A stretch of 64,000 bases of DNA from Polytrichum commune (GCA_950295325.1 OX485805.1:38923501-38987500); one strand, 5' to 3'; shown: positions 34,506-44,017, counted from the stretch's first letter. Translations and numbers: made by a program. The notes: generated from the sequence alone by a model not told the origin.

Positions 34506-35623
34506 ATCCTGGGGTCGTCCGATTGGTGGGGTGGCGCCATGACTATGGGGGGCCGAAGTGGTGGAGGGCCCAAAGGGGAGGAGGCTCCAGAGACGCGCCA
34601 GATGTTGGGGTCATCCACTTGCTGGACCGGCGCGTACGGAACTTGGTGGGGCCGCATCAAGTGCTGGAAGCTAAAAGACGATTGCGGCACAGGCTGCTGA
34701 GGGATGCTCTGCGGAGGGAAGCCGGGGGGCAAGTGCGGGAAGGAGCTGGAGGGAGCCACCACCAAACCTTGCGCCCACATTCCTTGTATCACTTGTGATA
34801 TCAAGTCGGCGTGGGACGGAGGTTGGGCCATCGCCCTTTGACGCTCCTGCTCCAACAGAAGAGCCCTCAGCTGTGCGACCTCGTTCCGCATTGAGGGTTC
34901 TTCCGCGGCAGCCTTCTGCAGACGGACGCGTTGCTCCTCGTCCCTCCTCATCTTCTCGTTCGCCTCCTCCACAGTCAGGACCTCGGGCTTCACCCTAACC
35001 ATGCCAGTGAACGCTGTCGGGGACGGGGGATCTGATCTTAGCCGTTTGGCGAGCTCAATGTCATCGTCGTCCTCGCTGCTTATGGCAATGGTCTCCTCCA
35101 CGGAGTAGTCGCCATACAGCTTCTTCCCCTTTAACTTCCTCCTCTCCCTGAACGTCGCGGTGGCGTCCCTGGAGTACATGTCCCGTGCATCGTCCACAGT
35201 CAGGACGGGCACGAGCTTACTCTGCGGGGTTGCCGCCCGCATCGCCTTCTTCCGTTGAGGGGCTTCGGATTGTTGCGTGAAGCCCGTTGCCCCTTCATCG
35301 ACGTCGCCTTCCTTCTCCGCCTCCTCGTGTTCCTCTTCTTCCTCCTCCTCCTCCTCAACCTCGCCACCTTCTGTGCGGGACGGATTGCCCGGATGCAACC
35401 CGACCAGAGGTTCGGGAACTTGGGTCGTGGCCCTCATGGCCATTTCCTCCGGGTTGATGCGCCTCACCCTATCAAGAGGGTTTTCGCCACCCTGAACAAC
35501 CTCGTCGACGTAGCTACCCGGGATCCAATCGAGGATGTCCATCTTCTTCGCCAGCGATTTCTGCACCCTATAAAATGGCAGATCGCCATCCTCTATGTAG
35601 GAGTATATATTCAGCCCCGACAT
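34124..35623 (-). CDS. ParB-like/DNA-methylase gene, exon 3 (C-terminal disordered region)
   Basis: The exon follows acceptor tgtgtag at 35624-35625 and joins exon 2 in phase 0. The first about 35 residues (SGLNIYSYIEDGDLPFYRVQ) complete the methyltransferase fold: after motif I in exon 2 they match the usual 'GR..iGiE.d..Y...a' pattern of beta-class DNA methylases. The remaining about 460 residues are low-complexity. They include a Glu-rich block, a basic patch QRKKAMR that could be a nuclear signal, an SEDDDD acidic motif, a heptad-like stretch (EKMRRDEEQRVRLQKAAAEE), then Pro/Gln/Ser-rich sequence. Two near-palindromes are embedded in the coding sequence. The frame is open to a stop at 34124. 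A plain C-terminal fusion to a DNA-binding or partner-binding tail is possible. Confidence 0.72.
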   Translation of the reverse strand: MSGLNIYSYIEDGDLPFYRVQKSLAKKMDILDWIPGSYVDEVVQGGENPLDRVRRINPEEMAMRATTQVPEPLVGLHPGNPSRTEGGEVEEEEEEEEEHEEAEKEGDVDEGATGFTQQSEAPQRKKAMRAATPQSKLVPVLTVDDARDMYSRDATATFRERRKLKGKKLYGDYSVEETIAISSEDDDDIELAKRLRSDPPSPTAFTGMVRVKPEVLTVEEANEKMRRDEEQRVRLQKAAAEEPSMRNEVAQLRALLLEQERQRAMAQPPSHADLISQVIQGMWAQGLVVAPSSSFPHLPPGFPPQSIPQQPVPQSSFSFQHLMRPHQVPYAPVQQVDDPNIWRVSGASSPLGPPPLRPPIVMAPPHQSDDPRMFGSTDPNPPSTVVSKGPSPDAGQFGSGDPNPVAAQSSLDQHGCQLDTAMLDVEGLQGPGDTSTPNQIDEPMHDAHAEIGLGQGPDADRLQEKVPDIVGEGGGERGGAAGTVEASTSSRHDQGEVIH

Positions 35624-35697
35624 CTACACAATCCAAGTTATAGGGAAATTAGAATTTGTCGAGGCAGTCACATAAACAAGACTAAGTGAAATGTGTA

Positions 35698-35755
35698 GTT
35701 TGGGCCGGTCGACCCAAACCTGCAAAGAGCCTAGTTTGGGTCGATCGACCCAAAC
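35698..35755. repeat. Two near-palindromes in intron 2
   Basis: Copies at 35698-35719 (arm variant GTTTGGGCCG, central GT) and 35734-35755 (central AT, a perfect palindrome) lie inside the 160-bp intron 35624-35783. Confidence 0.93.
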
Positions 35756-35783
35756 TGCTTACGAGCTATAGAAAGTCATTTAC

Positions 35784-37115
35784 CATAGCAGCATAGACAG
35801 GTTTTGAGCCTCCGAAGATGTTGAAGATGTAGTCCCCTCTCCTCGTCAGCGTCCTCATCATTCTCATGTAAAATTCCATCCGCAGCTCATCTGCAAGATA
35901 GTTCGCGTATTTAGCCTCGTCGTAGAGGCACTTGTTCGCACCCAACCCTTCTGGAACTTGGAAGAGTTTGTCCATCCGGGATATAGGGTGGTTTGGCACC
36001 TTCAGCAACTCCGCTTTGTACACGAAGTACAAACACAAGACGTTGACGAACTTGGTCTTCTTGTCCTTCAACGTCGTGTAAGCCCCCTCCGCCGGTGCGG
36101 CGATGTAGTGAGACTTGGACACTGCATACTCCGGCTGCAATTTCCGGACAAGCTCGTACACCTGCTCCGCCCTTCTATCCTCGACTATCCAAAGCCAGAT
36201 ATCTACCTCCCTGAACTTAGGGCTTGCATAATCGACGAACTTAGTTAAGAAGGGATCGTAGAAGAGGGTGCTCATCGTGCCCTCAAATGAGCTTCCAGGA
36301 ATATTTCTAAAATCAATCATCCCAAAAGGAAAGCGGTCCCTTGCTTTCGTCCTTATTGCCATTATGGAGTCTTGACCTGGCCAGCCCTGAATTTTCAAAG
36401 GCTCGAAGGTGACAAGGTTGAAGTAAGCGTCCCCTTCAAACTGGATAATCTTCTTCTCCTTGATGAAGTTCGAGAACGCACGCGCTGTGTGATCCGGAAG
36501 CGCCCGGTTCTTCCCACCCTTCACCATCTTGGCCCGCAAGAAGTCGTCCCCCGTTTCCCTTATTAGAGCCGCCATGGAGGCACTGGTGAATTTATATTCA
36601 TCTTTGAATGCTCTCCAGTTAGCCCCATGAACCTCGCCGTCCACGACAATATTCCTCTCTGGCACCAATTTATGCAGCTCCTGCACGATAGTCGTCTTCT
36701 TTTTCCTGTTCTCCGTCCATTCCTTCATGGTGTAGCATGAAGGAACGAAGGATTTGGGCTTTACGAAGACAATCTTCGGGTGCACCCAGCACCTCTTGGC
36801 CGTGGGTGCCACGTGCAGGATGTGCGATGCCGCCTTCTCCACCTCCATCTCTGACAGCCCTTGAAGAGTTCTAAAGAACTCTCTCACGAGAGGCTTCATC
36901 TGCTTGAAGCGCGAGGCCAGGCTGAAGAAAGCGCCAGTGTCGGGGTCGATCAAATCCCCCGTCTCGTGCTTTTCAAACACGGTTTTCCACTTCCTCCAAA
37001 CTGAGTCCGATGCTGTAATCAAGTAAATCTCCCCCTTCAGGTCGTTGTATTTCTTCTGCTTGTGGCTCGAATTATCAATGGAGGAGAATTTGTTGATCAT
37101 TTGGTATTTGAAATC
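35784..37115 (-). CDS. ParB-like/DNA-methylase gene, exon 2 (beta-class-like methyltransferase core)
   Basis: The boundaries are acceptor cacgtgcag|GAT at 37115 and donor GCTATG|GTAAAT at 35784, both phase 0. The exon encodes about 444 residues. Near the C-terminal end is GDYIFNIFGGSKPVYAAM, matching methyltransferase motif I (usual 'GD.VlDpFaGSGTTl.AA'), preceded by a Leu/Met-rich helix as in beta-class enzymes, whose motif order is IV..VIII..TRD..I. The SAM-binding 'GSGTT' is changed to GGSKP. Where the catalytic DPPY/DPPW (motif IV) should lie, upstream near FGMIDFRNIPG or LFYDPFLTKFVDY, no clean DPPY is present. The protein may therefore bind DNA or SAM without methylating, or use an altered motif. 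A lysine-rich N-terminal segment joins the ParB-like exon. I infer DNA-directed nuclear function. The family call rests on motif pattern only. Confidence 0.68.
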
Positions 37116-37205
37116 CTGCACGTGAACAAAACAGAACATTTGAATGCGTGTTAGTTAAGTACATGTGATTTCCAAACCATATCATGACCAACATCTACAA
37201 CAAGA

Positions 37206-37375
37206 GTTTGGGTCGGTCGACCCAAACTGAAAAAAAACACAAGACTGCAACAGTTGTTTGGGTCGATCGACCCAAACTAAAAAAAACACAAGACTGCAAC
37301 AGTTGTTTGGGTCGATCGACCCAAACTAAAAAAAACACAAAACTGCACCAAGAGTTTGGGTCGGTCGACCCAAAC
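37206..37375. repeat. Four near-palindromes in tandem in intron 1
   Basis: Copies at 37206-37227 (central GT), 37256-37277 (AT), 37305-37326 (AT) and 37354-37375 (GT) are spaced 49-50 bp apart. They are joined by a repeated linker 'aaaaaacacaagactgcaac'. They fill most of the 269-bp intron 37116-37384. Confidence 0.94.
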
Positions 37376-37384
37376 AATACTCAC

Positions 37385-38663
37385 CTCCCACTTGGGATTC
37401 TTGTCCTTCGCATTCTCCCTCTCCTTGGGAGGCCTACGATAGAACTCCCACACCTCCCGCGAGGCCATGATATTCCTTATCCGGGAAGCTTGGTAGGCCC
37501 TCTTTTTGTTTCCCATATTGAAGTACCGGGAGATGTCGCTGAGCTTGGTCTCGTCGTCAGACCACACCACCAGTGCCTTCCAAACCTTCAACTTTTCCTT
37601 CTGATTGTTGGGATCGTCCCACTCATTCATGAGTTGGATTTTCTTGGATGCCTCCACGCTGTGTTGGCCGTCTATCAGCCAAAAATCACCCTTCTGAATT
37701 GTTGGCCACATTTCAGGTGTAGGCATTTTCTTGAGACCCTGTGGCATCACTACAATCGTTTGCTTGTCGTCTTTAAACTGCTCGCAAATGATCTGCGCGA
37801 TTATCCAGTCAACGTAGGCGTCCTCCTTTGCCCGGACACACTTCTCCGGTGGCGCTAGATGGCACTGGCTGATGTTCACGTCGAACTTGAAATCCCTGCC
37901 CATGAAAAAACAGTGGGAGCATTTCGTCGTGAAATTGTTCATGATTTTTTGCAGCTCCCCTGCATCCACCTCTTCGCCGGGCTTCAGCATGCGCAATTCC
38001 GGTGAGACTGGCTCGTCAGTCATCACAGATGACTCTCTCGCCCTCTTGGATGGAGTTGTTTGACGGCTCCCAGAAGGTGTAGGGGTCTCACTATTCGTAG
38101 GTGTTTGGGAGGGAGTGGTCCTACGCGAGTCAGCCGGTACTGGTAGCGGCATCCTCACCGATTGAGGTCTTGACGACCCTGCTCCTTCCTCTGTGGGAGC
38201 TTTCCGCCTCACAGGTTGCTGTGATTTGGTTTTGCTTTGCAGGCCCCTGTTCAGCACGGTTATTGCATGTTTTAGTTTTGTGAACCGGCTTGAGACCTTG
38301 GTATTCGATGTACTCCCATCGATAAATATTGTCTCCGGCTTGATAACTTCCGGTTCGACACAGGACTCTCTTGCATAGAGTGCGTCGAAAGGCTCGGAGA
38401 ACTGGTGCATGAACATATGCGCGTTCTGCACAACCGAGTTCTCGAGGATGACGTCGGTATAGTCTCCAAGAGACTGTACCGATGCGACCTCCCATCCCGT
38501 AAGAGTCGCCCAGGTGTGTTTCTCCACGGTTCCCACCTTGACAACAAAAATCATTTTGTATGTTGAGGCTTTGACTACTTGAATAGACCAAGCGAGGACA
38601 AGCCCGTCCTTAGGGGAATAGGAGTCATCCTGCGGGGTTTCGTGCTCCTGCCACAACATGTCC
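37385..38663 (-). CDS. ParB-like/DNA-methylase gene, exon 1, main part (ParB-like DGQH region)
   Basis: This part runs from the solo-LTR insertion (38663) to donor TGGGAG|GTGAGT at 37385. After a region of mixed sequence and a Ser/Thr/Pro-rich linker with a basic cluster (SKRARESS) comes a segment with Cys and His (FTTKCSHCFFMGRDF) and then GDFWLIDGQHSVEASKKIQ. The core DGQHxxxA is the signature of ParB-type N-terminal domains and DGQHR proteins, and is followed, as in ParB, by a beta-strand then a helix with 'ISRYFN'. In bacteria and phages, ParB-like domains are often fused to DNA adenine methylases, the same order as here. The role is inferred as DNA-site recognition. Cellular site and substrate are unknown. 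The reading frame continues into the LTR by chance. Confidence 0.68.
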
Positions 38664-39618
38664 TGTCGCGCACCTCTCCATGAGGAGTGCCCAAAACACC
38701 ATGGGCACAAGGGGGACCCCGGAGTGACACCCGGGACTTGTGGCGCCGTTGGTGAGAGGGCCCAAGTGATCCTAGTGTGGGTGAGGGCCCCGGGCGTTGG
38801 GAACGCCTCCCACCCACGGAGACTAGGAGGCACAAGGGTAAGGCCATGAGCTATGCGTAGCTCATGGCGTGGTGATTCTAGAGAGCTCAAGAACACCTCA
38901 ATCGGAGGTGTGAGCTAGGAGTTATGGCCATTTGAGTGGGGCGCTGTCCCAGTGCCTGGGAGTGATTCCCGGGACTGTCAAGGTTCAAACAGGCATAACT
39001 TCGTCAATACTTGCCCAAATGGGGCAAGTGAGGAGTCCATCGGCATCTACGTGAAGCGTAGATGAAGATGGAGTGGTTGGTTGTTAAGATCAGACATCAA
39101 ACAAGGAAGTTATGATGGTCTGAAGCTGCTAGGGACTTCTAGGCCCAGCGGCTAAGGGATAATGTCCACTTGGCCCCAACTCTTGGTAGAGAGACAAGAG
39201 GTCTCTTGACGGTGGGGTAGGGGTCCCGCGTAGAACCCTAGAGGCTTATATGGGTGAGGTAGTGTGGCCTCACCCACCCGAGGCCGAACGGCACGGCCTC
39301 CATTGGCATTGGCCTAATGTGAGGCCATAGTTGCCTAGTATGGTTCGGGTTGTTGTAGTGTTGCTCCGGCAACGCGATGATCAACATAAGATTGGACTTC
39401 CATGGATGGAAGTCCACATCTAAGGATTGGTTACCGATTGAAGGGGTGAGTCCTGAAAGCAAAGTAGGAAGGTTGGTTCCCCTCCTATGAACTATAAGGT
39501 CCGGGGTGAGAGGAGCTAACCATTAGCATGGCGGTATGCGAAGGGTTAGCGCTCGTAACCTTTGCTAGGAAATGAAAATTGGCAAGATGGTCAAGGGGGG
39601 CTAGCAAGGGTTGCGACA
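38664..39618 (+). mobile_element. Solo LTR (955 bp) of the 7-kb chromovirus family, TSD TGTCC
   Basis: It begins TGTCGCGCAC and ends GGGTTGCGACA, and is closely similar to the LTRs at 53057-54029 and 59137-60109. TGTCC is duplicated at 38659-38663 and 39619-39623. It lacks the 18-bp part of the LTR containing one arm of the GGGCGCTGTCCC palindrome, which accounts for its length. It lies in the opposite orientation to the gene it interrupts. No internal retroelement sequence remains, so it arose by LTR-LTR recombination. Confidence 0.93.
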
Positions 39619-39670
39619 TGTCCGGCGCAGGCATGAACCACCTTTCGCCGGGTCTTTTCTTTGGAGCCAT
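39619..39670 (-). CDS. ParB-like/DNA-methylase gene, exon 1, 5' part cut off by the solo LTR
   Basis: An ATG at 39670-39668 starts a basic peptide MAPKKRPGERWFMPAPDM. If the LTR and one TGTCC copy are removed, the codon phase is unchanged and the frame continues into 38658 downward, so this is the displaced beginning of the gene. The ATG directly follows tttcttacag, a good splice acceptor, so a non-coding or further coding exon may lie upstream, near the palindromes at 39697-40131. Confidence 0.72.
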
Positions 39671-39696
39671 CTGTAAGAAAATAATGCGCAAAGTTA

Positions 39697-40131
39697 GTTT
39701 CGGTCGTTCAACCCAAACATCTACGACATGAATAGGTTTAGGTGGATTGTGTATTTATATATTTCAGCATCATTTGTAATGATAATAAGAATGTTGTGAT
39801 TATTGGGTGGATTTGCATTTTATATTGTTTGTGACATGCAAGATTCCTTGATACTTTTCCTTGATACATTCCTTGATTATTATTTTGGGTTGATGTGAAT
39901 TTTATATTGATGCAAAAATCATGGATTTCTTTATGAGTTTATAATTAGAAGACTTAGTTTGGGTCGTTCGACCCAAACATGATGCTTTGTGTTATATTTT
40001 GGTCGTTCGGCCCAAACATGATGCTTTGTTTTGTGTTTGGGTCGAGCCCCCCAAACAAGGGGCTGTGTTTGGGGCCGTTTTTGGGTCGGTCGACCCAAAC
40101 AAGAGGCTGTGTTTGGGTCGTCTTCCCAAAC
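39697..40131. repeat. Near-palindrome cluster upstream of the methylase gene
   Basis: A diverged copy is at 39697-39718. Better copies lie at 39957-39978 (central TT), about 39997-40017, about 40034-40054, about 40079-40100 and about 40111-40131. Several have arm changes (GGCCCAAAC, CCCCCCAAAC), so this cluster is more decayed than the intron copies. It sits 5' of the gene start. Confidence 0.85.
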
Positions 40132-40380
40132 AATATTATTTTAATATTTTTTTTAAACTTGGCATCTAGCATATACAATGCTTATGCATTGTGTATGCTA
40201 CAAAACCGTGAATATACAAACACATATTGGTTAAAATAAAACACAATACCTTTCAAAGATGTTGTGCAGACAATTTGGAGTAGAGCAGGTTGTTCTTCCA
40301 ATAATTCTCAATATCAAACAAACTGTGAGAAAGTTCAATGAGAAACTTTCAAACAAGTATCAACTCTCACAAATAGCTCT

Positions 40381-40680
40381 TGGATCTCTCAACCAACTCC
40401 TAAATCTCACACAGAACTACTGAATCTCTCAAAAGACTTCGAAATGTCTAAACCAACTCCTGAATCTCACACACAACTACTAAACCTCTCAAAAGCCTTC
40501 GAAATGTCCAAACCAACTCCTGAATCTCACACACAACTACTAAACCTTTGAAAAGACTTCGAAATGTCTAAACCCACTCCTGAATCCCTCACAAAACTAC
40601 CGAATCTCTTAAACGACTTTGAAAACTCTCAAACAACTCTTGATACTCTTAAAGAACTCTTGAATTTCACAAGCACTCCT
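40381..40680. repeat. Tandem array, exact 60-bp period, five copies
   Basis: Units read 'gaaatgtctaaaccaactcctgaatctcacacacaactactaaacctctcaaaagacttc' with small changes (phrase given as family description; key parts 'ccaactcctgaatc', 'cacaactact', 'aaaagacttc'). The first and last units are the most diverged. It lies between the palindrome cluster and a GC-rich stretch at 40975-41045. Confidence 0.88.
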
Positions 40681-41420
40681 AAAACTTCCAGTACAAACAC
40701 CTGGACCTCCCAAACCGAAGCTTTATCTACTACACAATGTTCTACTAACTTCCTTCAGCACTTTCCAATACTCTTCAACACTCTTTTGCTAACTTCCTTC
40801 ACTCTCACACTTTAAAACCTTCCTCCGTATGTTTCTGTTTCTTTCAAAACTCTTCCTAACTTCTAAGATTGCACAAGGGCTATTCTATTGAAGAGCAAAA
40901 GAAAGGAGGGAAAAGAAGATGCAGAAGAAAGCAATGAACGCGGGAGAATGAAGGGTTAACCTACACCAAGCCTGATTCGCCGCGGCGCTTTGCGAAAGCG
41001 GCGCTTCAGGAGAGGCGGCGCTTCCAAGCGAGGCGCGGAGAGAGAGAGAGAGAAAGAAATGAGAAATGCGACGGTTGGGGTTTTGTTTACCTCGGGCATT
41101 GGCCCCCAACCGCATGAATAGGGTGCCCACAGGATTAGGGCACCCACGGAAACAGGGTTACAGGGAACCCTAAAACCTAAATCATAACGCTTGACTCTAA
41201 ACCCTTAGCGGGCCTACCTCTTTAAGAGTACATAGGCTATTTGCCTCATAGCATAGGTTGCATTCTACAATATCAACTTTTTGTAAGTTGAAAACCTTTT
41301 GAGTTTGTAAGTTCCTCGCCAATTGCCTCAAAACTAATTTTTAATAGGTTAAAATCCTTCATATCTTTTAAAGTTGTAGGTTTTAAAATCAAAATTTGAG
41401 TATTAAAAGTTGTAGGTTTT
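40681..41420. other. Spacer upstream of the methylase gene
   Basis: No supported gene. A GC-rich segment with GGCGCTT/AAGCGGCGC repeats lies at 40978-41040 and is followed by a short GA tract. Confidence 0.35.
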
Positions 41421-41422
41421 AA

Positions 41423-41497
41423 AATCAAAAGTGGGATCCTTGGCAGGAATTGAACCTGGCTAAGCCTTTCACCACGTTTGAAGGCCAAGGATTAACC
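41423..41497 (-). other. tRNA-like fold, possibly a SINE head
   Basis: On the minus strand, TCCTTGG and CCAAGGA could pair as a 7-bp acceptor-like stem. Between them is GGTTCAATTCC, a perfect RNA polymerase III B-box, inside a short T-arm-like hairpin (CAGG..CCTG). The intervening part is too short for a complete cloverleaf (about 55 nt between stem ends), and a D-arm and anticodon arm cannot be drawn, so this is not a functional tRNA gene. Two tandem copies of 'gattttaaaacctacaactt' follow on the same strand, as a SINE body might. Confidence 0.4.
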
Positions 41498-41835
41498 AAG
41501 TCTTTTTTAAAGAGTTGATTATAAGTTATGAAAGGTTGCTAAAATTCAAATGAGTTTAAGGGTGAAAGTTCTCACCATGTTCTCATTCAACCTCTACTCT
41601 TCCTGCAAGATATAGCCTAAAGATATGTACTTAGGCCAACTAATTTCCCAATTTGAAGAAGGATGAATGGCTAAAATCCTTTCTTTTAAAAAAAATTTAG
41701 GCAAAATTTCCTAAATGTTTTTTATCACATAGGTTGATATCCTATGTTTTAAAATTGTCCATAGGCTCTTTGTCCTACACTTTCAAAATTTTATAGGCTA
41801 AGTCACTAATTTTGTAGGCTGCATTTGTTTTAATC

Positions 41836-42088
41836 GGTATATTCGTTAATTTGGGATTTTTTCGGCATTTTGAGAAAGTTACAAATATAAGAACATGGAT
41901 AAAATCGCACGTACATTGGAGAATGTTGTAAGATGCAAATACTTTGAAGCGGGTGTTCATATCAAGAACGCAATTAAGATCTCATATGAAGATGGTTTAG
42001 GTAGGACGACCCAAACATTACACTATGTTGTTGTGGTCCATATATTAATTTGAGAGAAGAGAAAATCTCAAATTAGCGAATTTTAGGG
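41836..42088. mobile_element. About 250-bp MITE related to the CACTA-like ends
   Basis: The left end GGTATATTCGTTAATTTGGG and the right end, whose complement reads AATTCGCTAATTTGAGATTT, are imperfect inverted repeats. The left 150 bp are homologous to 31361-31500. At 41996-42016 it contains GTTTAGGTAGGACGACCCAAAC-like sequence (arms GTTTAGG and CCCAAAC), intermediate between the degenerate subterminal repeats and the palindromes of the gene block. It could be a deletion derivative of a larger element or the fused right end of one. Confidence 0.6.
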
Positions 42089-42600
42089 TTTAGGTTCTTT
42101 TGGACCCTGCTCTAAACCCTTATTAGTTTTTTCAAAAGAACTATGGAGTACCCTAAGGTGCTACATAAAATGTGTTATTCTACAAAACTAACCATTTATA
42201 TAGCCAGCGCATTCTTACAACAAAACTTTATGCTAAACTAATACTTATCCCCTACTTACATGACACCATACCCTAAATTTTCCAAAATCATTGAAGGCAT
42301 TGGTTTCTCTTTTGCTTGAGCATGTTATAAAAACCATATAATTGCGTTATATTTAACGATGTAACCATTCACATTTAGTCTTTACCAATGATGCCAACAA
42401 TTCACACGATATTGAATGAAAAAAAAAAGATTACCCACACCCCCCAACATGTGGAACAATTTAGAATAATTGAGTGTGGAGCCTAATAAATGAATACCTT
42501 CCCCAACTGCATTTTGCAAGGGTTTTGAAATGCACGATCCTTATTTGAAAATGCGAACATGCTCAAGTTTTAAGTACATCCCTTAGATCGTGACTTTCAC
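42089..42600. other. Gene-free spacer
   Basis: Nothing recognised. Confidence 0.3.
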
Positions 42601-43430
42601 GAATCACATAGTCGCCAATAAATCATGGTTCATGATATATTTAATATATAGATTGTGATATAAGAGTAAATGGGATAAGCACAACATCAAATGAAGCCAT
42701 TCAAGCAATCATGTTGTTATTCCCTGTTCCTTCCATGTATATTAGATGATGGCGCAAGATAAAATAGATGTTGTTTGTATATGGGGGCATCAGTGAACCA
42801 CAACTACATTTGGTGTTTAGGGTTTAGGGTTTAGGGTTTAGGAGATAGGGTTATAACATATTAATCTATCCAATGTCAATGTATAACATTGTCTTACTCG
42901 TGAGAAGAGTCTTATAGGAAGGTTATAGTGAAGACGATGTTGATTATGTTAATTTGTTATTTGAGACGTTTAAACGCGATATATTGATTGGTCGTGTGTT
43001 TATTCAAATAACATGAAATATTGTGGATGTTAATAGGGGCTAGGGGTCCAACTTTGGATGTTTCGCTCACTTTAGGGAATCACATATTAGTCGCTAATAA
43101 ACCATCGTTCATGATGTATTTAATATATGGAATGTCATGTAAAAGTAAATCGGAGAAGCACAACATCATGTTGTTATTCATTGTTCTCTCCACGTGTATT
43201 AGATAATGGAGGAAGATATAACAGATATTGTTTGCATAATATGAAGAAGAGTCTAATCGGAAGGTCATAGTAAATACAATCTTGATCATGTTAATATGTT
43301 ATATGGGACGTTTAAACATGATATCCTAATTGGTTTTGTATTTAGTCAATGCGTATTTCATGTTGTGGATGTTATAAGGGTTTAGGGTCCAATCTTGGAT
43401 GTTTTGCTCTCACACATTAGTAAACTTGAA
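42600..43430. repeat. Tandem duplication, two diverged units of about 350-450 bp, with telomere-type repeats
   Basis: 42600-43075 and 43077-43425 share, in order, 'gaatcacatag/tattagtcgc', 'gttcatgat.tatttaatatat', 'aagcacaacatca', 'gagacgtttaaac' and 'gtggatgtta..aggg'. The first unit carries (TTTAGGG)4 at about 42817-42842. Another TTTAGGG pair lies at about 43566-43583. These are internal and short, so they are not a chromosome end. Confidence 0.75.
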
Positions 43431-43589
43431 GTGAACTTGAGGATGGATTCAAGTAACATTAAAAGATTGAACTAGAAAGGGACATTGGTAGTTAGTATCC
43501 CCTTAACAACGTCCACATACGTTCGTCATTGCCACTCTTGCATGCGAGATAATAGAGCAAGGTTCTAGGGTTTAGGGTTTAGGGGGGAC

Positions 43590-44000
43590 AAATAAATAAT
43601 TCTATTCATCATGACAATGGCCTCAAGCCTTGGAAACTCTCTCATAATTGCAGCCTCCAAATGGCCCAAACCCCACCTAAATAGGTTTACACTTGAAAGC
43701 ATTGAATGGAGTTGTGTTTGGGTCTACATATTGGTTAAAATATACCTTGATGATACTTGAAAAAATTAATGTGGCCGCCACCCTTCCTCCCAATGGCGTA
43801 TGTCATATCCACACAAAATAAAACAAATAGATTAAATAACATAGACTAAGTCATATGACAGCTGGGGTATCAGAGGGGCATTGATAGATGCGCATTTTTC
43901 TACTATAAACAGAAAACGGGGAATTTTGTCAGGAGGTTTGAAATAACCTCTGCAAGAGAAGAAGGCGGGGAAGGCATCCAATGACTAAGTCTGGGAAGCG
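43590..44000. other. Gene-free spacer
   Basis: Nothing recognised before the promoter-like sequence at 44012. Confidence 0.3.
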
Positions 44001-44011
44001 GAGGTGGATAG

Positions 44012-44017
44012 TATAAA
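44012..44017 (+). promoter_or_regulatory. TATA box-like TATAAA upstream of the palindrome array
   Basis: GGATAGTATAAAGGGGCG is followed about 30 bp later by a T/C-rich stretch (44040-44060), a plausible plant core promoter on the plus strand. No coding frame follows. What follows is a 30-bp direct repeat ('ttcatgagcac.tatcca', 44127-44185) and the palindrome array. Confidence 0.45.

Noticed and set aside
37184-37377. Reading frames rich in FGSVDPN and VWVDRPK
   Set aside because: They are translations of the palindrome array in an intron, produced on both strands and in several frames.
38664-38896. N-terminal extension of the ParB-like frame, and matching frames at 53053-53289 and 59031-59369
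   Set aside because: The same peptide appears in every LTR copy, in antisense, so it is LTR sequence and not part of the gene.
40564-40815. Ser/Thr-rich frame
   Set aside because: It begins inside the 60-bp tandem array and its composition follows the repeat.
42817-42842. Telomere end
   Set aside because: Only four TTTAGGG units, with unique and transposon sequence on both sides.
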